Shown: piece after piece, positions 36,705 through 42,900 of the stretch
Layout: every line of letters starts with the position of its first letter
How positions within the stretch are numbered: position 1 is the stretch's first letter
DNA from: Rothia sp035916755
Lineage (GTDB): Bacteria; Actinomycetota; Actinomycetes; Actinomycetales; Micrococcaceae
Assembly (NCBI RefSeq): GCF_035916755.1
Contig: NZ_JAYWIX010000004.1
Span: forward strand, 124,001-188,000
Direction: 5' to 3'
Length of the DNA stretch: 64,000 nt
The notes under the pieces: model-generated
The model's input: the letters and a program-made list of their open reading frames with translations, nothing else
Told to the model about the DNA's origin: nothing
Databases searched by the model: none
Made by a program: the position numbers and the translations under genes

Positions 36705-37322
36705 ATGACAAGTGAACGCCCCAAGCCCAACCTAGCCCTGCGCATCGGCGCGGGGCTGGTCGCGCACTGGCAGATTGTGGCATCGGCGGTGCTGATGTCG
36801 GCCGGTGTCGTGGGGCTTTCTGCTACCTACGAGGACTACTGCGGGCAGACCGACCTAACCTACGCCCCCACAGAACTGCGGGACGACATTGAAGCTGCCG
36901 CCCAGGTTTCTGGTTTCCGCGCAGGCGTGCTGGCAGCCCAGCTAGAAACCGAATCAGGCTGGGTCACCACCGCCCAATCACATGCAGGCGCCCACGGTCT
37001 AGCCCAGTTCACCCAAGACACCTGGGACATCTGGGGCAAGGGCGATATCAACAGCCCCGAAGACTCCATCGCCGCCCAGGGCCGCTACCTGGCCTACCTT
37101 TCGGAGCGCCTAGCCCCCTATGTAACGGATGAGGCTTCGCTTCAGGATATTGTTCTAGCTGGCTACAACGCCGGGCCCGGTGCAGTCGAAGAATACGGCG
37201 GCATCCCACCCTACTTTGAGACCCAAAACTACGTGGTCAAAATTGACGAGCTGGCTGCCACTAAATACGCGGTCACCTGCGCCCCCAGCCCCGATTTCAA
37301 GCAGGCTACCCTGGTGCGCTAG
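36705..37322 (+). CDS. Lytic transglycosylase (SLT fold), membrane-anchored
   Basis: A 205-residue protein with one N-terminal membrane segment (about 23-45) and an SLT/goose-lysozyme domain: catalytic Glu in AAQLETESGW, then HAGAHGLAQFTQDTWDIWG and the YNAGPGAVEEYGG motif. It likely cuts peptidoglycan glycan strands during growth, from the outer face of the membrane. A Cys pair (DYCGQ, VTCAP) may form a disulfide. ATG 36705. Confidence 0.88.
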   Translation: MTSERPKPNLALRIGAGLVAHWQIVASAVLMSAGVVGLSATYEDYCGQTDLTYAPTELRDDIEAAAQVSGFRAGVLAAQLETESGWVTTAQSHAGAHGLAQFTQDTWDIWGKGDINSPEDSIAAQGRYLAYLSERLAPYVTDEASLQDIVLAGYNAGPGAVEEYGGIPPYFETQNYVVKIDELAATKYAVTCAPSPDFKQATLVR

Positions 37323-37337
37323 AGGAGCCGTAAAATA

Positions 37338-37489
37338 CATATGGGGCTGGGCAAAAGGTTCTGCAGGCTCGCGCTCACTGCCGACCCTCTCGCCCGGTTC
37401 GCTAGCGCTCACAAGGCGATTCACGCCAGCCCCGAACCAGCAGCTTCGCTGCGAGCCTGCTTCACAAAACCCTCAGGAGGCCCCATATG
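37338..37489 (+). promoter_or_regulatory. Long hairpin covering the cupin start codon
   Basis: CATATGGGGC (37338-37347) pairs perfectly with GCCCCATATG (37480-37489), which contains the last base of the CAGGAGG ribosome binding site and the ATG; an inner arm GCAGGCTCGC (37363-37372) pairs with 37451-37460. The loop carries the hairpin-family core on the minus strand (CTGGTTCGGGGCTGGC). Confidence 0.6.
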
Positions 37490-37888
37490 ACCGCATCATC
37501 CCTTCCTTCAGACCAGCTCTTCCCGCAAGGCAAGCCCGCGCCTGCCGGTTCTTTCACCGGCCAGGCCTATATGCACCCGCTGGCCCCCAGCAGCCAGCTA
37601 CAGTCCCTGGCTGTTACCTTCGAGGCTGAAGCCCGCACCAACTGGCACACCCACGACGTTGGCCAGCTTATCGTGGTGACCTCCGGCATCTGTGTCTACC
37701 AGCTCGAAGGCAAGGAGCCCCAGACCCTCAAGCCCGGGGAAGCCTTCTTCTTCGAACCCGGCGTCAACCACTGGCACGGGGCTACCAGCGACGGTCCCAT
37801 GACCCACATCGCCGTCACTCCCTTCAACGAGGACGGCGAATTCGTCAACTGGGGCGAGCCCGTCGACGACGCCACCTACACCGGATAG
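37487..37888 (+). CDS. Single-domain cupin
   Basis: A 133-residue cupin starting MTASSLPSDQL at ATG 37487. The metal ligands appear as NWHTHDVGQ (two His) and a closing VNHWHGA (His), with the GEAFFFEPG turn between. Such small cupins include dioxygenase-like and mandelonitrile-lyase-like proteins; the substrate is unknown. Its start codon is buried in a strong hairpin, suggesting control of translation. Confidence 0.85.
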   Translation: MTASSLPSDQLFPQGKPAPAGSFTGQAYMHPLAPSSQLQSLAVTFEAEARTNWHTHDVGQLIVVTSGICVYQLEGKEPQTLKPGEAFFFEPGVNHWHGATSDGPMTHIAVTPFNEDGEFVNWGEPVDDATYTG

Positions 37889-37905
37889 GCCCACAGACCT
37901 TCAAC

Positions 37906-37963
37906 AAGGACGCCGCCACCTGCTCCCCTGCCCTCAGGCAGGAAAGCGGGTGGTGGTGTCCTT
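37906..37963. terminator. Hairpin between cupin and DUF1846 genes
   Basis: AAGGACGCCGCCACC pairs with a GGTGG...TGTCCTT arm around a nested CTGCC/GGCAG stem, between convergent genes. Confidence 0.75.
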
Positions 37964-37987
37964 ACTCAGAAGCCCTGCCGGGGAAGC

Positions 37988-39481
37988 CTAGCGCTTCTGG
38001 TAGAGGGCCTTCTTCTGGAACTTGGGGTCGGAGGTGACCAGCATGCCCAGGGAGCGGAAGATTCCCTCGTCCACCGAGCCCAAAATGGTGGTGGTGTGCA
38101 CATCAGCCCCACGCAGGTTCTTAATCTGCTCAAGGGCGGCGCGGGCGTCCTCATCGTGGGCCGCAGAGGTTGAGAGGGCAATCAGCACCTCGTCGGTGTG
38201 CAGGCGGGGGTTCTGGCTGCCCAGGTGCAGGGTCTTGAGCTGCTGAATCGGCTCAATAGCCTCATTCGACAGCAGGTGCTTGGAATCATCCAGACCAGCT
38301 AGGTACTTAAGGGCATTCAGCAGGGCAACAGCCGAGCAGCCGAGCAGGTCGGTGGTCTTACCGGTGATGATGGTTCCATCTGCCAGCTCGATCGCCGCAC
38401 CGGGGGCACCGGTGGTTTCTTCGCGCAGGCGGGCGGGGGTGACGACCGGGCGGTCGGTTTCCTTGATACCGGCCTTGGCCATGACCACGGCGGCGCGGTC
38501 TGACTGGGTGGAGTCCAGGCCGCCACGGGCCTCGTCCACCAGGGCCTTGAAGTAGCGGCGGATAATCTCCTGCTCAGAAGCGTACCGGCAGGCGGCGTCA
38601 TCGGTGATACAGTTACCGGCCATGTTCACGCCCATGTCGGTGGGTGACTGGTAGGGGGTGGTGCCGGTCATCTTCTGCAGCAGCACCTTGAGCAGGGGGA
38701 AGGCCTCAACGTCGCGGTTGTAGTTGACGGTGGACTCGCCGTAGGCGGTCAGGTGGAAATGGTCGATTACATTAGCATCGTCAAGGTCAACGGTGGCAGC
38801 CTCGTAGGCAAGGTTGACCGGGTGCTCCAGGGGCAGGTTCCAGATGGGGAAGGTCTCGAACTTGGCGTAGCCAGCCTTCACCCCGCGCTTGTTCTCGTGG
38901 TAGACCTGTGACAGGGCGGTTGCTAGCTTGCCGGAACCGGGGCCGGGGGCGGTAACAACCACCAGGTCACGGGTGGTTTCGGCGAACTCGTTGCGGCCCA
39001 GGCCGTCCTCGCTCACGATCAGGTCGGTGTTGGTGGGGTAGCCGGGGATGACGCGGTGACGCGAAACCTTCAGGCCCAGGCGCTCTAGGCGCTGCTTGAA
39101 GGCAACAGCCTTGGCGTTGTCGTCCTCCATCTGGGTGAGCACCACGTGCTCGACCAGGAAGCCGCGGTCGCGGAAGACGTCGACCAGGCGGAGCACGTCA
39201 TCCTCGTAGGTAATGCCCAGGTCAGCGCGGATTTTGTTGCGCTGCAGGTCCTTGGCGTTGAGGCAGATGAGAATCTCTACCTCGTCGCGGATTTGCTCCA
39301 GCATCGCAATCTTGTTGTCGGGTGTGAAGCCGGGCAGAACGCGGGAGGCGTGCATGTCGTCAAAGAGCTTGCCACCCATTTCGAGGTAGAGCTTGCCGCC
39401 GATTTCTTCGCGGCGCTCCTGGATGTGTCGAGACTGCATCTCGATGTACTTCTCACGGTCAAAACCAATTTTGTTTACCAT
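37988..39481 (-). CDS. DUF1846 family protein
   Basis: A 497-residue protein starting MVNKIGFDREKYIEMQS at ATG 39481. The sequence is highly typical of the DUF1846 family from start to end (QERREEIGGKLYLEMGGK, GPGSGKLATALSQVYHEN, TPYQSPTDMGVNMAG). A GPGSGK loop suggests nucleotide binding. The family is widespread in Gram-positives but its reaction is not established. Confidence 0.92.
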   Translation of the reverse strand: MVNKIGFDREKYIEMQSRHIQERREEIGGKLYLEMGGKLFDDMHASRVLPGFTPDNKIAMLEQIRDEVEILICLNAKDLQRNKIRADLGITYEDDVLRLVDVFRDRGFLVEHVVLTQMEDDNAKAVAFKQRLERLGLKVSRHRVIPGYPTNTDLIVSEDGLGRNEFAETTRDLVVVTAPGPGSGKLATALSQVYHENKRGVKAGYAKFETFPIWNLPLEHPVNLAYEAATVDLDDANVIDHFHLTAYGESTVNYNRDVEAFPLLKVLLQKMTGTTPYQSPTDMGVNMAGNCITDDAACRYASEQEIIRRYFKALVDEARGGLDSTQSDRAAVVMAKAGIKETDRPVVTPARLREETTGAPGAAIELADGTIITGKTTDLLGCSAVALLNALKYLAGLDDSKHLLSNEAIEPIQQLKTLHLGSQNPRLHTDEVLIALSTSAAHDEDARAALEQIKNLRGADVHTTTILGSVDEGIFRSLGMLVTSDPKFQKKALYQKR

Positions 39482-39591
39482 GGAATTCAAGCCTATCAAG
39501 ACGAGGGGTGCGAGTGCCCGCACCCCGACCGCGTGGCGGCGGTGAGGGCGAGCACGTACAGCACCCCGGTGGAATTTACTGCACGCTTTCT

Positions 39592-39966
39592 CTAGCTATG
39601 GATTAACTGGTTGACTCTCTGGTTCGATAGACCGAGCAGCCTCGCCGTTTCTTTTTGGTTATACCCGCGCTCAAGAAGACCCTGCACAGTCTGCCGAGCC
39701 AGCCGAGCCGCAATAGCTTGCTCCTCACGAGCTCTACGGTCGCGCTCTTTTGAGCCTTCCCAGACAACCCTAATATCTGCGGGCATGATGTAGTCAATGA
39801 GCAACCTGTAGCTACCGGGCTTCTGCTCAGTCACCAGCTCAATCACTTCCTGGGCAGCGCGTTCAACATCATCAAGTTTGGCAGCCTGCCCCGCACTGTC
39901 CAGGCTAGGGATATCAACCAGCCACCAGCGTCCGTCCTTACGGGCTGTTGCTTTAATTTCTTGCAT
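39592..39966 (-). CDS. hicB: HicB-like antitoxin with C-terminal HTH
   Basis: A 124-residue protein from ATG 39966 with a strong GGAGGT upstream. Residues 1-60 form the HicB partial RNase H-like fold (KDGRWWLVDIPSLDSAGQA), and the C-terminus a helix-turn-helix (YNQKETARLLGLSNQRVNQL). It should bind and neutralise HicA and repress the pair. It starts 4 bp after the hicA stop. Confidence 0.82.
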   Translation of the reverse strand: MQEIKATARKDGRWWLVDIPSLDSAGQAAKLDDVERAAQEVIELVTEQKPGSYRLLIDYIMPADIRVVWEGSKERDRRAREEQAIAARLARQTVQGLLERGYNQKETARLLGLSNQRVNQLIHS

Positions 39967-39970
39967 TTTT

Positions 39971-40174
39971 CTACCTCCAGTCATGAGCCTCAGGCGGCAG
40001 TATTTTAATAAGCTTTTGCATCACTCCCGATGAAACGGAACGGCGCCGGGGAACAACGAAACGCTCCCCACCTGGGCCTTGCCAAATCTCATGAGAACCT
40101 TTAACTCTGAGTTTCTGCCAGCCTAGAGACCTAAGAACCTTAATAACATCCCGGTATTTTTGCTCCTTGGTCAT
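39971..40174 (-). CDS. hicA: HicA-like mRNA interferase toxin
   Basis: A 67-residue protein with the HicA double-stranded RNA-binding-like fold and its active-site His in KGSHEIWQGP. It is expected to cleave mRNA when free. The start ATG 40174 has no ribosome binding site but a TATAGA box ends 10 nt upstream, suggesting a leaderless message. Confidence 0.85.
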   Translation of the reverse strand: MTKEQKYRDVIKVLRSLGWQKLRVKGSHEIWQGPGGERFVVPRRRSVSSGVMQKLIKILPPEAHDWR

Positions 40175-40182
40175 TTTTAAAA

Positions 40183-40220
40183 TCTATACCCCCTTGATTG
40201 GAAAATCAAGGGGGTATAGA
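40183..40220. promoter_or_regulatory. Perfect 17-bp stem between glpQ and hicA
   Basis: TCTATACCCCCTTGATT and its exact complement with a GGAA loop. For glpQ it works as terminator (stem followed by TTTTAAAA on the minus strand); the same bases include the hicA TATAGA box, so it is also a candidate HicB operator. Confidence 0.7.
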
Positions 40221-40224
40221 TAAT

Positions 40225-40956
40225 TTACTTCTCTAGGTGCAGCAGCTGCTCGGGGTAGTCGGTAAAGACGCCGGTGGCGCCCCAGTTTTTGAGCTCGTTG
40301 GCGCGGGCGGGGCTGTTGACCGTCCAGACGTTGACCTCGTACCCGGCTTCGCGCAGGGCCCGGACGGTCGCGCGGGTCAGGCCCCGGTCTTCCAGGTGGG
40401 CGGCGCTAGCGTTGATGAGCTCTAGAACGGAGCGCCAGTCGGGCTGGAACATCTCGGTGACGAAGAGGGCTCCCACCGCATACTGCGGGGCACGGCGTTT
40501 AAACTCGGCCAGGAGCAAGTGGTTGAAGGAGGAGACGATCACCTCCCGCCCCGGCTGCAGGCGGGCTAGCTCTTCGATAACCCGGTCAATCAGCAGACGG
40601 GAACGCTCTGCCCCCTGCTCGTTGGATTTCAGTTCGATGTTGAGGTTGAGCCCGCGCTCATTGGCCAGGTCAATCAGCTGGGCCAGGGTGGGCACAGCCT
40701 CCCCTGCCGTGTCGGGTGAAAACCAGGCGCCAGCGTCCGCCTCGGAAAGCTGCTTGGCGGTGTAGCTGTAGAGGGGGCCGGTGAGGTTGGTGGTGCGGTC
40801 GAGGTCGGTGTCGTGCAGCAGGACAGGCGTGCCGCAGGCGGCAACGTCAACGTCGGTTTCGACCCAGGTCGCGCCGGAGTCAGCAGCGGCGGTGAAGGCA
40901 GCGAGGGTGTTTTCAGGGCGGGTTCCGGACGCCCCGCGGTGAGCAAAATAGATCAT
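40225..40956 (-). CDS. glpQ: Glycerophosphodiester phosphodiesterase
   Basis: A 243-residue GDPD-family TIM barrel from ATG 40956 (MIYFAHRGASGTRPENT). Catalytic HRG (residues 6-8), the metal-binding ETDVDV and LLHDTDLDRTT with the second His, and NIELK are present. It releases sn-glycerol 3-phosphate and an alcohol from glycerophosphodiesters, in the cytoplasm as no signal peptide is seen. Confidence 0.92.
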   Translation of the reverse strand: MIYFAHRGASGTRPENTLAAFTAAADSGATWVETDVDVAACGTPVLLHDTDLDRTTNLTGPLYSYTAKQLSEADAGAWFSPDTAGEAVPTLAQLIDLANERGLNLNIELKSNEQGAERSRLLIDRVIEELARLQPGREVIVSSFNHLLLAEFKRRAPQYAVGALFVTEMFQPDWRSVLELINASAAHLEDRGLTRATVRALREAGYEVNVWTVNSPARANELKNWGATGVFTDYPEQLLHLEK

Positions 40957-41094
40957 GCACCCATTGTGCCCCCGTGCGCCTAAACGGCAGGTGAACCACA
41001 CGACAGAAGATAGCCAAACAAGCGCGTCCGCACCGGCAGATGTCGCTCAAATACCGTTTTTAAGCAACATCTAAGAAAGTAGCCTTTGGCAGAA

Positions 41095-42537
41095 CTAAAC
41101 CACCCGATAAGCTCGGCTCTTACGCCCCCCTACCGGCTCTGAGGTAACCTTGCCCTGCTTGCGTAGTTTGTTGAGGTTGTAGTCCACCTGACGACGACTC
41201 AGCCCGGTGGCTTCCATAATTTCTTGAACGGTGTGCAATCCTGAACGCAAAAGGTGGTTGTAAATAATCTCGTGGGTGGGTCCGTCAAGAACCTGTGGCA
41301 GCACCGATCCTGCATTCATAGCCAGCGGAGCACGCCGAATGATAGCAGTGAATTGGAAGCCCCTATCCACAAATTCAATGGGTAGCAAACCAGCACGTTC
41401 CATAGCCCGTTGCGCCTCATAAATTCCGTTACCCTCACCCTCAATGACACGGGAACCTGAGGACGTTTGCAACAGCTTACAGATTTCGTAGAGGGCAGGG
41501 TTCACGGCGGTTTTATGCCCCGGCTCGGCCAACCGGTCAGTAGTGATTGCCCACAGGCCACCAGGATTGGTCATTACAACGCGGTCAGGCAGGATTCTGA
41601 TGACGATATCCTTGACATGAGCGGTATCGGCGTCAAGCGCGCGATGCACCAATGCGTTCGCCACCAGCTCGCGTAAGACAATACCGGGAATTTCCGTCTC
41701 ATTTTTGAGACCGCCCCTACCGTCATCAACAACTGCGGCGCGCAGGTTGCGGCTAAGCCAAGCAAGAGACTGTTCTAGTAGGTCAGGCAGGGGGCCATCT
41801 GCTTCCAACTTATCGAGGTTACGCGCAACCGCGCCGGTAACCACACCCGAAACTTTGAGCGAGGGGAAGAACTGCTGTGGATAGTCGCCCAGCGCGTAAA
41901 GGCCCGCCACAGTAAGCTGCTCTCCCTGCGGAGCAAGCACACTCTTTCTTTTAAGGACGGTGGTGTCATCTAAGCTACTCAGGCGCTGGGAGGTGCGCCG
42001 AGCGTCCTGCACGAACTGTTGCTGGTAAACGGAGTCAAGATCGTTTACGGTACTGCCTGCGACCGGTGTCATATCATCATTGCCACGTTCACGGGAGGCT
42101 AGGATGCGCGTGATCTCATAGTCATCCATGGCATAGTCACCATCAGAGGAGCGCATATAGGCTTTTTTCTTGTAGTAGCAGGGGCGCTCGGTGATGGGCA
42201 GTGGGGCTACCTCAGCAATGAGGATTTCGTGCCCACCCAGGTTTAGACGCGTAAAATCAGCGTTACCTGCGGGTTTGAGGTGGTTGCGCAAGGTTGCGCT
42301 CATGGACTTTTCAAGCTCATTGATATTGTAGACGCCGACAGGTGCGAAGCTCTGCGCCTCATCAATACCGCAGATGAGAGTGCCCCCGTCAGGCATATTA
42401 GAGAAGGCGCAGAGAGTCTGTGCGATGTTCTCAGGGTGGCCATCAAGGGCTTTCTTAACCTCAATGTTGGGGAGCTCTGCTCCGTAGGCAGTGAGCTTAT
42501 CCAGTGTCTTCTGTAGACGTTGAAGAGTCCATTTCAT
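41095..42537 (-). CDS. AlbA_2/Schlafen-type ATP-binding regulator
   Basis: A 480-residue protein from ATG 42537. Residues 15-130 are an AlbA_2 (Schlafen) domain (LPNIEVKKAL, GGTLICGIDEA), about 200-390 an HATPase_c_4 domain (RELVANALVHRA, GEGNGI), and 410-480 a winged helix (TVQEIMEATGLSRRQVDYNL). This order is typical of a large class of putative regulators with unknown signals. It is divergent from the cas operon and its promoter carries three 20-bp tandem repeats, so it is likely autoregulated; a role in CRISPR control or defence is possible from location only. Confidence 0.8.
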   Translation of the reverse strand: MKWTLQRLQKTLDKLTAYGAELPNIEVKKALDGHPENIAQTLCAFSNMPDGGTLICGIDEAQSFAPVGVYNINELEKSMSATLRNHLKPAGNADFTRLNLGGHEILIAEVAPLPITERPCYYKKKAYMRSSDGDYAMDDYEITRILASRERGNDDMTPVAGSTVNDLDSVYQQQFVQDARRTSQRLSSLDDTTVLKRKSVLAPQGEQLTVAGLYALGDYPQQFFPSLKVSGVVTGAVARNLDKLEADGPLPDLLEQSLAWLSRNLRAAVVDDGRGGLKNETEIPGIVLRELVANALVHRALDADTAHVKDIVIRILPDRVVMTNPGGLWAITTDRLAEPGHKTAVNPALYEICKLLQTSSGSRVIEGEGNGIYEAQRAMERAGLLPIEFVDRGFQFTAIIRRAPLAMNAGSVLPQVLDGPTHEIIYNHLLRSGLHTVQEIMEATGLSRRQVDYNLNKLRKQGKVTSEPVGGRKSRAYRVV

Positions 42538-42593
42538 AGTTACATTTTTACACTGTTAGTTACATTTTTACACTGTTAGTTACATTTTTACAC
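42538..42593 (-). repeat. Three 20-bp tandem repeats at the AlbA_2 promoter
   Basis: AGTTACATTTTTACACTGTT starts at 42538 and 42558 and is partly repeated at 42578, an exact 20-bp period ending right at the start codon of the minus-strand gene. Probably an operator array. Confidence 0.85.
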
Positions 42594-42669
42594 ATGATAT
42601 TTACACACTTAGAGCCCCCTGCGGGGCCTCTGAATTGTCCTGCGCCCGCAAAACTGATGGAATGGAGAG

Positions 42670-42790
42670 GGCTTCCATGACATGTTCCACCCGAGCAAGG
42701 GTGGATGAGCCCTAATAGCTATACATACTCAGCATAATCCTCAAAGCATTGGGGCAAGCTCCCCGCCCAGACGGACGGGGAGCTTTCTTA
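42670..42790 (+). ncRNA. Candidate crRNA-like Cas-regulating RNA (CreR type)
   Basis: A degenerate CRISPR repeat at 42682-42712 keeps the plan of the array repeat: a 5-nt flank ATGTT (array GTGCT), a 6-bp stem CCACCC/GGGTGG (array CCCCGC/GCGGGG, pairing kept through compensated changes), a loop, and an 8-nt handle ATGAGCCC (array ATGAGCCG). A spacer-like stretch follows from 42713, then a hairpin 42756-42785 with GCTCCCCGC and CGGGGA in common with the repeat, ending in a T-rich run. TTGTCC (42635) and TGGAAT (42658) spaced by 17 bp could be its promoter. The 5' end given is an estimate. The first 15 nt of the spacer-like part match 42803-42817 except at positions 6 and 12. Confidence 0.7.
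42756..42785 (+). terminator. Repeat-like terminator hairpin
   Basis: AAGCTCCCCG pairs with CGGGGAGCTT around a 10-nt loop and is followed by TCTTA. It closes the crRNA-like unit and would also insulate cas3 from upstream transcription. Confidence 0.75.
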
Positions 42791-42824
42791 CCCCACAAAG
42801 TCTATTTATAGATATTACTTGATT
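42786..42824. promoter_or_regulatory. Putative Cascade target with AAG PAM at the cas3 promoter
   Basis: On the minus strand AAG (42820-42818) is followed by TAATATCTATAAATAGAC, matching the crRNA-like spacer at positions 1-5, 7-11 and 13-15. The PAM overlaps a TTGATT box (42819-42824) that is 17 bp from TAGAGT (42842-42847), a possible cas3 promoter. A second possible -10 box, TATACA, is at 42867-42872. Confidence 0.6.
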
Positions 42825-42900
42825 AATTTCTGAAGCCACATTAGAGTAGCTTACATCACGACAGGCTATACACTAGATGTGAGTAGACATGGAGGTCTCA

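Noticed and set aside
42863..42878. Eight-base match GCTATACA between the crRNA-like spacer and the cas3 promoter (plus strand) as the Cascade target
   Set aside because: Seed positions 1-5 do not match and there is no AAG in place; the minus-strand site at 42817-42800 is far better.
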